DNA from: Herminiimonas sp. CN
Lineage (GTDB): Bacteria > Pseudomonadota > Gammaproteobacteria > Burkholderiales > Burkholderiaceae_D
NCBI RefSeq assembly: GCF_000622895.1
Contig: NZ_AVCC01000005.1
Span: 16,708 to 80,707, forward strand
DNA: 64,000 nucleotides
Reading direction: 5' to 3'
In this document: positions 21,572 to 30,266 of the stretch, piece after piece
How the letters are laid out: each line of letters begins with the position of its first letter
How positions within the stretch are numbered: the stretch's first letter is position 1
Made by a program: the position numbers and the translations under genes
The notes under the pieces: model-generated
The model's database searches: none
Told to the model about the DNA's origin: nothing
The model's input: only the letters and a program-made list of their open reading frames with translations

Positions 21572-23293
21572 TTAGTTTGCTCTTACCTTGACATAACGTC
21601 CCGGCGCCTCTTCAATCGGTTTGAATGCAGCATTTCCCAGCTTGCCCGGAGCCTTCACCTGCTTGCCTGCATGCTCAGCCAGGAAGGCCGACCACTCCGG
21701 CCACCAACTGCCCGGATGCTCTGTTGCCGTTTCCAACCATGCCTCAGAATTCGCGGGAAGAGTGTCGTTGATCCAGTAACTACGTTTCTTTTTCGCCGGC
21801 GGATTGACGACACCCGCTATATGTCCTGATGCTCCGAGAACAAACCGGTTTCGATTCGGTTGTTTCGGGTTCAATACAGCAGTAGACGCATAGGCGCTGT
21901 TCCAGGGCACGATATGATCTTCGCGCGAGCCGTAAATGAAAACCGGCGTATCGATTTTTCCGAGGTCGATTTTTTCGCCGGCCACCGTCAGCTTGCCCGG
22001 CTCCTTGAGGCTGTTCTCCAGATACGTATTGCGCAGATACCAGCAAAACATCGGGCCGGGAAGATTGGTGCTGTCGGCGTTCCAGTACAGCAGATCGAAT
22101 GGCGGCGGATTTTCGCCCTTCAGATAGTTCGACTGGACATAATTCCAGACCAGGTCATTGGCGCGCAGACTGGAAAAGGTCGCCGCCAAATCGCGGCCCG
22201 GCATCAGGCCACCCTTGCCGATCGCTTGCTCGCGCATCCTTACCTGCATCTCGTCGACGAAGATATCGAGAATGCCGGTATCGGCAAAATCGAGCAGGGT
22301 CGTCAGCAAGGTCAGGCTGGCAACAGGTTCTTCCCCACGCGCATACAGTACCGCCAGCGCGGTTGAAACAATCGTGCCGCCGACGCAAAAGCCCAGGGCA
22401 TTGATACGGTCCTGCCCGCTCAACTCTTGCGCTACGTGAATCGCCTTGATCGCGCCGTCTTCGATATACCTATCCCAAGTCACATCCGCCATCGAATCAT
22501 CGGGATTGCGCCAGGACACCAGGAACACGGTATGGCCCTGCCCCACCGCATAACGCACCAGCGAATTTTCCGGCTGCAGATCGAGGATATAAAATTTGTT
22601 GATGCAAGGCGGCACAATCAGCAGCGGCCGCTGGTATACGGTTTTGGTCAGTGGCTTGTACTGAATCAGCTGAAACAGCGCATTTTCGAACACCACCGCA
22701 CCTTCGGAAGTCGCAACGTTCTTGCCGACCTCAAAAACGGATTCATCGGTTTGGGAAATGCGGCCCTTGTGCATGTCGGCCAGCATCAGCGCCAGACCCT
22801 TGGCCAGGCTCTCACCTTTGGTATCGAGTATTTTTTGCTGCGCTTCCGGATTCGTGGCAAGAAAATTAGCCGGCGACATTGCATCGACCATTTGCTGAAC
22901 AGCGAATGCGATTTTCTGTTTGACACGGGGAGTCGCCTCCACCGCCTCCGCCAGGTTCATCAGGAATCTTGCATTGAGCAGATATACAGCGGCATTGAAG
23001 GACGAGAACACGTTCGATTGCCAGGCCGCTGAAGAAAACCGTCTGTCGGTGAGCGCCGTGACGCTCTTCGTTACCAGGAAATTCTGCCAGAGCGCCGCCA
23101 GTTGCTGGACATACTCATTTTGCAAACGGGTGACGATGGCCGGTGCTATTTTTGCGCCGGCTTCCTTCAGAATGTCTGCGATCGGATTAACGTTGGTGTG
23201 CTGCACCGACTTAACCCAGGATTGCCAAGGGCTCTGATCTGTCAATTGCGACAACCATGCAGTAATCATGGCTTGAGAATCAGGCTGATTCAT
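21572..23293 (-). CDS. phaC: class I poly(3-hydroxyalkanoate) synthase
   Basis: PhaC polymerises 3-hydroxyacyl-CoA into PHA at the granule surface. The 573-residue protein has the lipase-like box GFCVGGT with the nucleophile at Cys303, the upstream PPCINKFYILDL motif, and the C-terminal GHIAGVVNPP containing the catalytic histidine. Its length fits class I enzymes. AAGGAAG lies seven bases before the ATG. It is cotranscribed with phaB and lies downstream of pgeF and rluD on the same strand. Confidence 0.95.
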   Translation of the reverse strand: MNQPDSQAMITAWLSQLTDQSPWQSWVKSVQHTNVNPIADILKEAGAKIAPAIVTRLQNEYVQQLAALWQNFLVTKSVTALTDRRFSSAAWQSNVFSSFNAAVYLLNARFLMNLAEAVEATPRVKQKIAFAVQQMVDAMSPANFLATNPEAQQKILDTKGESLAKGLALMLADMHKGRISQTDESVFEVGKNVATSEGAVVFENALFQLIQYKPLTKTVYQRPLLIVPPCINKFYILDLQPENSLVRYAVGQGHTVFLVSWRNPDDSMADVTWDRYIEDGAIKAIHVAQELSGQDRINALGFCVGGTIVSTALAVLYARGEEPVASLTLLTTLLDFADTGILDIFVDEMQVRMREQAIGKGGLMPGRDLAATFSSLRANDLVWNYVQSNYLKGENPPPFDLLYWNADSTNLPGPMFCWYLRNTYLENSLKEPGKLTVAGEKIDLGKIDTPVFIYGSREDHIVPWNSAYASTAVLNPKQPNRNRFVLGASGHIAGVVNPPAKKKRSYWINDTLPANSEAWLETATEHPGSWWPEWSAFLAEHAGKQVKAPGKLGNAAFKPIEEAPGRYVKVRAN

Positions 23294-23348
23294 GCTCGCT
23301 TCCTTATTTTGGCGTATCGTTGCGGTTTTTCACTATCACATCAACATC

Positions 23349-23564
23349 ATGTATATCGTTGCTATTGCATGGGCCTATGTCGTGCTGATGATGTCCATCA
23401 CCGAATCTTCGGTCGTCGCTGGAATTATGACTCTTTTAATGTATGGTGTGTTGCCTTTGACAATTATTTTGTATGTCATGCGCGCGCCGCATAGAAAAAG
23501 ACAAACCAGACAGCATAAGCAGACGGCGACAGAACATGACAGCCCCGCCGACGCCTCGAAATAA
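23349..23564 (+). CDS. small hypothetical membrane protein
   Basis: This 71-residue protein has two hydrophobic helices (about 1-18 and 22-42) followed by a basic, polar tail (RAPHRKRQTRQHKQ). The start at MYIVAIAWAYVV is preferred; a frame 19 codons longer would overlap the divergent phaC start. No clear ribosome binding site is seen. It sits between phaC and pgeF on the opposite strand. I do not know its function. Confidence 0.55.
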   Translation: MYIVAIAWAYVVLMMSITESSVVAGIMTLLMYGVLPLTIILYVMRAPHRKRQTRQHKQTATEHDSPADASK

Positions 23565-23592
23565 GCCAATCCTTATCAAAAAACTGTCTCGA

Positions 23593-24372
23593 TCAAATAT
23601 TGTCCCGGAACAGCGTTTCCCGATTGAGCCAAATCAACGATGCCATTCGCCCAGTGACTTTATCGCGCCGATAAGAGTAGAAGCGACGAGCATCGCCAGC
23701 GGTACAAAACCCGCCGCCGCTAATGCGATGCACGTCTGCGTGCCGTAGCCGGGTGCGCGCCAGCATATAGATATCGGCCAGGTACTTGCCTCCATGCGCA
23801 GCGATGGGCTTGAATGCCTCCGCCGCACGCGCATCATGCGCAAAAAATGCCTGCCGCACATCTTCGCCGACCTCAAAATATTCCGGGCCGATAGCCGGCC
23901 CAAGCCAGGCCGTTATTTCGTCAGCACCGGCTGCGCGCATGCGGGCCACGGTTTTTTCGAGTATACCGGCGCACAGACCACGCCATCCCGCATGTGCGGC
24001 AGCAACGACGAGACCGTTTTGATCGCACAACAAGACCGGCAAACAATCTGCCGTCATGATCGCGCACACAACGCCCTTGGCCGTAGTGAAGCTGGCATCG
24101 GCCTCGGGTACGCCGGACAAGCCTGCCGCATCGACGATGGCGGTGCCATGCACTTGCATCAGCCAAGCCGGCTCGGCCGGCAGCAAAGCCCGCAACAGGC
24201 TCCGGTTTTCCCGGACATGCAGCGGACTATCCATCACATGCGTGCCCAAGTCCAAGCCGCCAGCTCCGCTGCCATCGTCGAACGGCGCAAGGCTGAAGCC
24301 GCCGCGCCGCGTAGTTGACAAGACGCCTACATTGGCAGGCAAATCGGGCCAGTCAGGGACAATCAAATCCAT
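23593..24372 (-). CDS. pgeF: PgeF/YfiH family protein (former laccase-domain protein)
   Basis: The 259-residue protein carries the metal-binding motifs of the family: QVHG, TADCLPVLL and AHAGWRG. Members edit peptidoglycan precursors by removing wrongly added serine and also act on purine nucleosides; older annotations call them polyphenol oxidases. It follows rluD by 23 bases, and the rluD-pgeF pair is widely conserved in gammaproteobacteria and betaproteobacteria. Confidence 0.92.
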   Translation of the reverse strand: MDLIVPDWPDLPANVGVLSTTRRGGFSLAPFDDGSGAGGLDLGTHVMDSPLHVRENRSLLRALLPAEPAWLMQVHGTAIVDAAGLSGVPEADASFTTAKGVVCAIMTADCLPVLLCDQNGLVVAAAHAGWRGLCAGILEKTVARMRAAGADEITAWLGPAIGPEYFEVGEDVRQAFFAHDARAAEAFKPIAAHGGKYLADIYMLARTRLRHADVHRISGGGFCTAGDARRFYSYRRDKVTGRMASLIWLNRETLFRDNI

Positions 24373-24395
24373 CGTTTTCCGCCATTCACGGGCAT

Positions 24396-25427
24396 TTAAA
24401 GCGGTGCTTCAATTCCGGCGCTCGCCAGCAGCGCCAGGAAATCCTGCGGCAGCGGCACGCCCCATTCGCAGGCTTCTCCGGTAGCCGGATGAATCAGCCC
24501 CAGTCGCTGCGCCTGCAAAGCCTGGCGCGGAAAGACCGATGTCAGATGCGCTTTGCCATATAGCGCATCACCGACCAGCGCATGCCCGATCGACATCATG
24601 TGGACCCGGATCTGATGGGTGCGGCCGGTTTCCAGCTTGCAGCGCATCAGGCTGACCGGACGGCGATCCAGCAGGCCGCTGGCCAGACGTTCGAAATGCG
24701 TCACCGCAGGCTTGGCGCTCATGTTCTCCAGCACTGCCATCTTGATCCGGTCGCGCGGATGGCGCCCCATCGCCGCATCCACGGTGCCGCTCAGATTCGG
24801 GGTGCCCCACACCAGCGCCAGATATTCGCGCCGCACGCTGCGGGCCTGCAACTGGCGCACCAGGTCAGTATGCGCCTCCAGGGTTTTTGCGACCACCATC
24901 AAGCCGCTGGTATCCTTGTCCAGACGATGGACGATGCCGGCGCGCGGCACGCCGCCAATCGCCGGGTAATGATGCAGCAAACCGTTGAGCAAGGTGCCGG
25001 ACCAATTGCCGGCAGCCGGGTGCACTACCAGGCCGGCCGGCTTGTCGATCACGATGATGGCGGCGTCCTCATGCACAACCACCAGATCCATGGCTTCTGC
25101 GATGTACGCTTCGTCTTCGGGTGCCGGTTGCGGCGAGACCACGACGGTCTCGTCGCCAAAACTGGTCATCTTGGTCTTTGCCACCTTGCCGTCCACGCTG
25201 ACATGGCCGGCCTCGATCCATTGCTGAATGCGGCTGCGGGAGAATTGCGGAATCAGTTTTGAAATAACCTTATCCATGCGCTCGCCGCATGCATCCGGTG
25301 TCAGCGCCAGAGTAATAGGCCCCATCTCAAGCAACGCGCTGCTCTCTTCGTCCGCATCATCCAGCGCAGACGGAAAAACAGGTTCCGTCAAATTCGGCAT
25401 TGCGGGTAATATCACGGCAGGTCCCAT
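24396..25427 (-). CDS. rluD: 23S rRNA pseudouridine synthase D
   Basis: RluD makes pseudouridines in helix 69 of 23S rRNA. The 343-residue protein has an N-terminal S4 domain (about 48-105) and the catalytic motif HRLDKDTSG with Asp170. Later motifs include RTHQIRVHM and GDALYG. Two starts are possible: the ATG at 25427, or one nine codons later at MPNLTEPV; neither has a clear ribosome binding site. The divergent bamD promoter begins only a few bases upstream. Confidence 0.93.
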   Translation of the reverse strand: MGPAVILPAMPNLTEPVFPSALDDADEESSALLEMGPITLALTPDACGERMDKVISKLIPQFSRSRIQQWIEAGHVSVDGKVAKTKMTSFGDETVVVSPQPAPEDEAYIAEAMDLVVVHEDAAIIVIDKPAGLVVHPAAGNWSGTLLNGLLHHYPAIGGVPRAGIVHRLDKDTSGLMVVAKTLEAHTDLVRQLQARSVRREYLALVWGTPNLSGTVDAAMGRHPRDRIKMAVLENMSAKPAVTHFERLASGLLDRRPVSLMRCKLETGRTHQIRVHMMSIGHALVGDALYGKAHLTSVFPRQALQAQRLGLIHPATGEACEWGVPLPQDFLALLASAGIEAPL

Positions 25428-25431
25428 CGGC

Positions 25432-25437
25432 TATAAT
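25432..25437 (+). promoter_or_regulatory. -10 element of the bamD promoter
   Basis: A perfect TATAAT lies in the 5' gap between rluD and bamD. Seventeen bases upstream there is no good -35 hexamer. Transcription would start near 25444, very close to the TTG that opens the bamD frame. Confidence 0.55.
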
Positions 25438-25444
25438 CAGATTC

Positions 25445-26269
25445 TTGTTAAGATGCATACTTGCACAACGTCATGCAAAAAAATTATTTAAAATCGCAAC
25501 CGCCCTTCTGGTCTTGTCAATCTCGGCATGCGGCATGCTGCCTGAAAAAATCGACGAGACCAAAACTTGGTCTGCCTCGAAATTATACTCGGAGGCGCGC
25601 GATGAACTGGCAAGTGGCAATTACGACAAGTCGGTTCAGCATTTCGAAAAACTCGAATCACGTTACCCGTTCGGCACCTATGCCCAACAGGCGCAACTGG
25701 AAATCGCTTATGCATATTACCGTCAGGCAGATCAGCCGCAGGCTCTGGCCGCGACGGAGCGCTTCATTAAGTTGCATCCAAATCACCCGAATGTCGATTA
25801 CGCCTATTATTTGCGTGGCCTAATCAACTTCAACGACCGGATTAGCGCATTCAATTTCCTGGCGCGCCAGGATGCCACTGAACGCGACCCGAAGGCGGCG
25901 CGCGAAGCCTTCGATGCATTCAAGCAACTGGTCGAGCGTTTCCCTGACAGCACATATACGCCTGACGCCATCGCCCGCATGAAATATCTGGTCAATGCAA
26001 TGGCGCAGTACGAAGTCCATGTGGCCAATTATTACTACAAACGCGGCGCTTACCTGGCGGCCGCCAACCGGGCCCAATATGCGGTCAAGGAATACCGCGA
26101 GGCGCCGGCGCTGGAGGAAGCGCTGTTTATCATGGTGCGCTCATATGATGCGCTGGGCATGAACGAGTTGCGCGACGATGCCGAACGCGTGATGAAAACG
26201 AATTATCCAAACAGCGTGTATTACAAGGGTGGGCCGGTCAAAGACACTCCGTGGTGGAAACTCTGGTAA
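25445..26269 (+). CDS. bamD: outer membrane assembly lipoprotein BamD
   Basis: BamD is the essential TPR lipoprotein of the BAM complex that folds outer membrane proteins. The frame has a lipoprotein signal ending LVLSISAC and then TPR repeats beginning ASKLYSEARDELASGNYDKSVQHFE. The start is a problem. The natural beginning ATGCAAAAAAATTA at 25473 is one adenine short of the frame; with eight adenines instead of seven it would read MQKKLFKIATALL. As written, the frame needs the TTG at 25445 (274 residues) or an ATG at 25400. Identity of the protein is secure; the start is not. Confidence 0.88.
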   Translation: MLRCILAQRHAKKLFKIATALLVLSISACGMLPEKIDETKTWSASKLYSEARDELASGNYDKSVQHFEKLESRYPFGTYAQQAQLEIAYAYYRQADQPQALAATERFIKLHPNHPNVDYAYYLRGLINFNDRISAFNFLARQDATERDPKAAREAFDAFKQLVERFPDSTYTPDAIARMKYLVNAMAQYEVHVANYYYKRGAYLAAANRAQYAVKEYREAPALEEALFIMVRSYDALGMNELRDDAERVMKTNYPNSVYYKGGPVKDTPWWKLW

Positions 26270-26283
26270 CGCCGTCAGCCTGA

Positions 26284-26319
26284 TGCAAATGCCCCGCACA
26301 ATGCGGGGCATTTGCATTC
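26284..26319. terminator. bidirectional terminator between bamD and yaaA
   Basis: A perfect 14-bp stem (TGCAAATGCCCCGC at 26284-26297, its complement at 26303-26316) has a five-base loop and lies between convergent genes. The T-runs are short. Confidence 0.75.
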
Positions 26320-26354
26320 ACGACCACCCAGCGGCAAATTTCAGCTAAACAGCG

Positions 26355-27128
26355 TCAAGCCAGACGGCGCCGGAACCGCCAGTTGCGTTCGCTGGAAACA
26401 TCGGCATCAAATACATAATCTTCCACGGCGAAATCTTGCAGTTGCTCGGGCTGCGTCACGCCATGGAGTGCCGCATAACGCGCCATCAGGCCGCGCGCAC
26501 GCTTGGCATAGAATGAAATGATTTTGTATTTGCCGTTTTTCCAGTCCTCGAACACCGGCGTAATGACCGGCACCGACAGCAATTCCGGCTTGACCACCTT
26601 GAAATATTCTTCGGACGCAAGATTGATCAGCGCTGAAGAATTCCGCGCCCGCAGCAGATCATCCAGCGCGGTAGTCACGATATCGCCCCAAAAAGCATAC
26701 AGGTTCTTGCCGCGCTTGGTAGCCAGGCGAGTACCCATCTCCAGCCGGTAAGGCTGCATCAGGTCGAGCGGGCGCAGCATGCCATACAAGCCGGATAAAA
26801 TACGCACATGCGACTGCGCATAATCAAGTTGGGCCGGACTCAGGCTTGCCGCCTGCAATCCTGCGTAGACATCGCCATTGAAAGCCAGCATCGCCTGCTT
26901 TGCGTTCTGCAGCGAAAATTCCTGGCTCCAACCGGCATAACGGCCGACATTCAAGGCAGCGAGCGGGTCGGAAATGCGCATCAGGCTAGCGACTTGGGCA
27001 GGCGAGAACGTCTTCAGGATATCGATCAGTTGGGCAGAATGCGGGATAAAATCCGGCAGGCTGCTTTTCATGCCGGCTGGTGGCGCCTCCATGGCCAGAG
27101 TTTTGGCGGGTGACAGGACAATCAGCAT
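26355..27128 (-). CDS. yaaA: peroxide stress protein YaaA
   Basis: The 257-residue protein is a full-length DUF328/YaaA family member, starting [11 protein letters not shown] and containing [23 protein letters not shown] split over two typical blocks, plus [13 protein letters not shown]. In E. coli YaaA limits intracellular iron damage during hydrogen peroxide stress and binds DNA. It is convergent with bamD, and its start borders the AT-rich accessory scar. Confidence 0.92.
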   Translation of the reverse strand: MLIVLSPAKTLAMEAPPAGMKSSLPDFIPHSAQLIDILKTFSPAQVASLMRISDPLAALNVGRYAGWSQEFSLQNAKQAMLAFNGDVYAGLQAASLSPAQLDYAQSHVRILSGLYGMLRPLDLMQPYRLEMGTRLATKRGKNLYAFWGDIVTTALDDLLRARNSSALINLASEEYFKVVKPELLSVPVITPVFEDWKNGKYKIISFYAKRARGLMARYAALHGVTQPEQLQDFAVEDYVFDADVSSERNWRFRRRLA

Positions 27129-27157
27129 TGCAACATCCGTAGAAAAAAATTGGAAGC

Positions 27158-27200
27158 ATGATACCGAAACGCATCGTACTCAACACAAATGTTGGCAAAA
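27158..27200 (+). pseudogene. 5' fragment of a PIN-domain gene
   Basis: An ATG here opens [13 protein letters not shown], which matches the start of the intact PIN gene downstream (PKRIVLDTNVC) codon by codon. The first metal-binding aspartate is replaced by asparagine and homology stops after about a dozen codons. The rest of the frame is unrelated AT-rich sequence. It appears to be the left-over start of a disrupted copy. Confidence 0.65.
27164..27181 (+). repeat. 18-bp direct repeat, left copy (candidate attachment site)
   Basis: CCGAAACGCATCGTACTC is identical to the stretch at 27714-27731, 550 bases downstream. It lies in the same codon phase of the PIN-gene start at both ends, and the integrase remnant lies between them. 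Confidence 0.65.
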
Positions 27201-27442
27201 ATTTAATATTTTCCCACAAAATCAAGTGGTTACACAATTTTACATGGGAATGCATAAGTGCAAAAAAACCACTGCACGCTCCTATAAAGTGAAAATCAGG
27301 GCATTGGAAAACTGCACAAGCCTAATGAAATTGGATGTGCCTCAGTGTGATTGAAAAAACATGTGCTGTTCACGGGAAAAAGTTGCACGCTAATTTACAC
27401 TTCTGGCGTTCTGCATTTCGATGGCATTGGTCGTGTAAATGA
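27182..27442. other. AT-rich stretch without genes
   Basis: About 260 bases of AT-rich sequence, unlike the neighbouring genes, with no frame I can assign. It lies between the left 18-bp repeat and the integrase remnant and probably belongs to a decayed inserted element. Confidence 0.5.
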
Positions 27443-27649
27443 CGCGCCGCACCTCTAACCGGTAGCAAAGGGCTGAGGGGGAAAACCCTGCCGGCCTTCC
27501 ACAAGATATATTCACTGGCCGAGTGGCTCCACAAATCCGAGTACGATGCAGCCTTCGCGCAATCGATACTTGGCCACAGAAATGCGAAAATGACAGCCGT
27601 CTATGGCGATCTCAGGGGCAGAGACTGCCAAGAGATGAAAGCCAAATGA
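27443..27649 (+). pseudogene. C-terminal remnant of a tyrosine recombinase (phage-type integrase)
   Basis: The open frame encodes 68 residues and ends with TGA. It contains KTLPAFHKIYSLAEWL and LGHRNAKMTAVYGDLRG, which match the last catalytic boxes of tyrosine recombinases: the HxxR box, then the LGH histidine and the nucleophilic tyrosine in YGD. The HxxR arginine has become tyrosine (HKIY) and the N-terminal two thirds of the enzyme is missing, so it cannot be active. A stop codon lies directly upstream in frame. Its 3' end points at the right-hand direct repeat, as integrase genes usually do. Confidence 0.7.
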
Positions 27650-27650
27650 T

Positions 27651-27686
27651 TTTGGACGCACATTAGACTAATTTGGACGATTGGAC
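27651..27686 (+). repeat. three short TTGGAC repeats after the integrase remnant
   Basis: TTTGGACG occurs at 27651-27658 and 27672-27679, with a third TTGGAC at 27681-27686. Spaced repeats beside an integrase gene can be arm-type binding sites; this role is inferred. Confidence 0.35.
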
Positions 27687-27695
27687 AAAACCCGC

Positions 27696-28139
27696 ATGAA
27701 CACTTGCCTACAGCCGAAACGCATCGTACTCGATACCAACGTCTGCCTGGATTTATTCGTCTTCAATGACCCGCGCTGGGCCGCCTTGCTGGCCGCGCTG
27801 AAATGCGGCGCGGTCGAGGCCGTCACGAAGGCGGAATGCCGGATGGAATGGCAGATTGTGCTGGGCTACTCCCACCTGGGCCTGAGCGAAGCGATGCGCG
27901 CCGAATGCAATGCCGCGTTTGACGGACTGATCGACTGCATTGCGCCGGAGCCGCGCATCGACATCAAGCTGCCGCTGTGCAGCGACCCCGACGATCAAAA
28001 ATTTCTGGAATTGTCGCGCGATGCGCAAGCGGCCACCCTGATCACCAAGGACAAGGCCTTGCTGAAACTGGCCCGAAAAACCGCGCGCGCCGGCCTGTTC
28101 GAGATTATCCTGCCGCAAGCGTGGGCGCTGCAAGCCTGA
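27696..28139 (+). CDS. PIN-domain protein (PilT N-terminal family)
   Basis: The 147-residue protein has the PIN nuclease fold. Acidic residues lie in IVLDTNVCLDLF (Asp13 region), a central SDPDDQKFLEL and the late ITKDKALL. PIN proteins are metal-dependent ribonucleases, and many are toxins of VapBC pairs. No antitoxin gene is adjacent, so it may act alone or be a domesticated member. The ATG at 27696 has no clear ribosome binding site. Codons 7-12 carry the right copy of the 18-bp repeat, which suggests that the gene start was rebuilt by an integration event. Confidence 0.78.
   Translation: MNTCLQPKRIVLDTNVCLDLFVFNDPRWAALLAALKCGAVEAVTKAECRMEWQIVLGYSHLGLSEAMRAECNAAFDGLIDCIAPEPRIDIKLPLCSDPDDQKFLELSRDAQAATLITKDKALLKLARKTARAGLFEIILPQAWALQA
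27714..27731 (+). repeat. 18-bp direct repeat, right copy (candidate attachment site)
   Basis: Identical to 27164-27181 and located in codons 7-12 of the intact PIN-domain gene, 65 bases after the end of the integrase remnant. Confidence 0.65.
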
Positions 28140-28200
28140 GCGCGGCGCAACCGGCATGCGCGCATAATCGGCAAATATTGACCTGCAAAGACGATCTGTC

Positions 28201-28863
28201 ATGGGGATTTTCAACACTCCGCTCCCGGCCGGCATAGCCATCGTCGCATGGTGCCTGGCCATCGTTGGCATGCTGCGTTGCGCGATCAGCGCGCCCTGGA
28301 AGCGGCTGGAAGCACCGACGGTGTTTTCAGCCTGGTGCGCGCTGCTCATATTGTTGACGATGCTGTGGCGGCTGCGCATCAACGTCAGCAGCGACCTGAA
28401 CCTGCACCTGATGGGCCTGTCGCTGTTCCCGCTGATGTTCGGCCGTCCGCTGGCGACGCTCGGCCTGGGATTGTCCGTGATTGCCTACACCGCGCTGTTC
28501 GATGGCGTCTGGGCCAATCTCGGCATGAATTTTTTGCTGCTGGCGCTACTGCCCGCCTGGCTGAGCGACGTCATACTCAAAGCCAGCAAAAAGCGCTTGC
28601 CGCATCACATGTTCATCTACCTGTTCGGCAACGGTTTTTTCGGCTCGATGGCGGTGCTTTCCCTGACCGGCCTGATTTCGATTACCGCCCACCGGTTATG
28701 GATTGCGGCGCCAGCACCCGGCCCCTCCGACGCGATTGCCTACATGCTGCTGCTGGCCTGGGGCGAAACCTTCCTGATCGGTTTTCTGGTCACGATCTTC
28801 GCGGTATACCGGCCGCAATGGCTGTTTACCTTCGATGACGCGCTATACCTGCATGATCGCTAG
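28201..28863 (+). CDS. predicted integral membrane protein (COG3235-like)
   Basis: The 220-residue protein has about six membrane segments. It has the NLHLMGLSLFPLMFGRPLA block that resembles the CbiM-like, energy-coupling-factor permease group known as COG3235. Members are predicted inner-membrane proteins of unproven substrate, possibly cobalt or nickel related. It starts 61 bases after the PIN gene. A repeat copy follows its stop by 38 bases. Confidence 0.7.
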   Translation: MGIFNTPLPAGIAIVAWCLAIVGMLRCAISAPWKRLEAPTVFSAWCALLILLTMLWRLRINVSSDLNLHLMGLSLFPLMFGRPLATLGLGLSVIAYTALFDGVWANLGMNFLLLALLPAWLSDVILKASKKRLPHHMFIYLFGNGFFGSMAVLSLTGLISITAHRLWIAAPAPGPSDAIAYMLLLAWGETFLIGFLVTIFAVYRPQWLFTFDDALYLHDR

Positions 28864-28901
28864 CGGCTCCCGACTGCGTTCAGTCATTTATACAATTTTC
28901 A

Positions 28902-28977
28902 TGGAGTATATGAAAAAATTGCTGTTTTAAACATAATTTAATTGCGGTTATAAAATATACATATATACGTATATTTT
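28902..28977 (+). repeat. 76-bp intergenic repeat, copy 2
   Basis: It begins TGGAGTATAT and ends GTATATTTT, with GCGGTTATAAAATATAC in the second half matching copy 1 (GCGGTATAAAAAAATACC). It is the most AT-rich copy and lies between two rightward genes. Confidence 0.65.
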
Positions 28978-29078
28978 TCATCCGAAGAGTGCCGATGGGG
29001 CCGGGTAGCGCTGGATTTCCTGTCCCAGCCGGCATCGGCGTTAAAATGCCGGCTCGACCACAGCCTACCGATCCGATC

Positions 29079-30266
29079 ATGAATCAGCCACTTCCGCCTG
29101 CCGCCGATTTTGCTCCTGCCGCCCTGTCCTCCAGGCTGCCCAAGGTGGGCACCACGATTTTCAGCATCATGTCGGCGCTGGCACTGGAAAAGAATGCGGT
29201 CAATCTGGGCCAGGGCTTTCCGGATTTCGACTGCGATCCGGCGCTGATCGATACCGTCACCGCCGCAATGCAAGGCGGACTGAACCAGTATCCGCCGATG
29301 CCCGGCATAGCACCCCTGCGCGAAGCGATTGCGCGCAAGGTTGCCGATCTCTACGGCCACAAGTACAACCCCGCCAGCGAAATCACGGTCACCGCCGGCG
29401 CCACCCAAGGGCTGCTGACTGCCATACTGTGCAGCGTGCATCCCGGCGATGAAGTGATCGTGATCGAGCCGGCCTACGACAGCTATGTGCCGGCCATCGA
29501 ACTGGCAGGCGGAGTGCCGGTGTGCGTGCAAATGGAACTCGGCCCGCGCGGCTATGCGGTGCCGTGGGGCACGCTGGCGGCTGCGGTCACGCCAAAAACC
29601 CGGATGATCATCATCAATTCGCCGCACAACCCGACCGGCTCGACCCTGTCCAAACAGGATTTGCTGGCGCTGGCCGAGATCGTGCGCGGCACCGGCATTC
29701 TGCTGATTTCGGACGAGGTATACGAACACATGGTGTTTGATGGCCTGGCGCACGAATCGGTCTGCCGCCATCCGGAACTGGCGGCGCGCGCCTTCATCGT
29801 TTCCAGTTTTGGCAAGACTTACCATGTCACCGGATGGAAGGTCGGTTATGTGGCGGCGCCGGCGGCGCTGATGGCGGAATTTCGCAAGGTGCACCAGTTC
29901 AATGTATTTACCGTCAACACGCCGGTACAGCACGGCCTGGCAAACTACATGCGCAACCCGGCGCCGTACCTGGAGTTGCCGGCGTTCTACCAGCGCAAGC
30001 GCGACCTGTTCCGGGACGGCCTGAAAAACAGCCGCTTCAAATTGCTGCCGTCGGACGGTACCTATTTCCAGTGCGTCGATTATTCAGCCATCTCGGCCCT
30101 GAATGAAGCCGAGTTCAGCCAGTTCCTGACCGCAGAAATCGGCGTGGCGGCGATTCCGGTATCGGCTTTTTATCAGCGGCCGGAAGAATCCGGCATCGTG
30201 CGTTTTTGTTTCGCCAAGAAAGACGAAACACTCCAGGCCGCTTTACAAGCGCTCTCCCGCGCATAA
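29079..30266 (+). CDS. class I/II PLP aminotransferase, methionine aminotransferase-like
   Basis: The 395-residue protein is a fold-type I aminotransferase. The PLP lysine lies in SSFGKTYHVTGWKVGY, and other motifs are NLGQGFPDFD, NSPHNPTG and the C-terminal IVRFCFAKKDETL. This pattern matches YbdL/kynurenine aminotransferase-like enzymes that act on methionine, glutamine or aromatic amino acids. The start at MNQPLPPA is preferred; an upstream ATG in repeat-adjacent sequence would add a 30-residue proline/glycine-rich leader without family support. Confidence 0.85.
   Translation: MNQPLPPAADFAPAALSSRLPKVGTTIFSIMSALALEKNAVNLGQGFPDFDCDPALIDTVTAAMQGGLNQYPPMPGIAPLREAIARKVADLYGHKYNPASEITVTAGATQGLLTAILCSVHPGDEVIVIEPAYDSYVPAIELAGGVPVCVQMELGPRGYAVPWGTLAAAVTPKTRMIIINSPHNPTGSTLSKQDLLALAEIVRGTGILLISDEVYEHMVFDGLAHESVCRHPELAARAFIVSSFGKTYHVTGWKVGYVAAPAALMAEFRKVHQFNVFTVNTPVQHGLANYMRNPAPYLELPAFYQRKRDLFRDGLKNSRFKLLPSDGTYFQCVDYSAISALNEAEFSQFLTAEIGVAAIPVSAFYQRPEESGIVRFCFAKKDETLQAALQALSRA

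Noticed and set aside
23292..23348. A longer start for the small membrane protein
   Set aside because: It would overlap the divergent phaC start codon, and the shorter form begins directly with a membrane helix.
27696..28139. A VapBC toxin-antitoxin pair
   Set aside because: The PIN protein is present but no antitoxin-like gene is found on either side, so a pair cannot be claimed.
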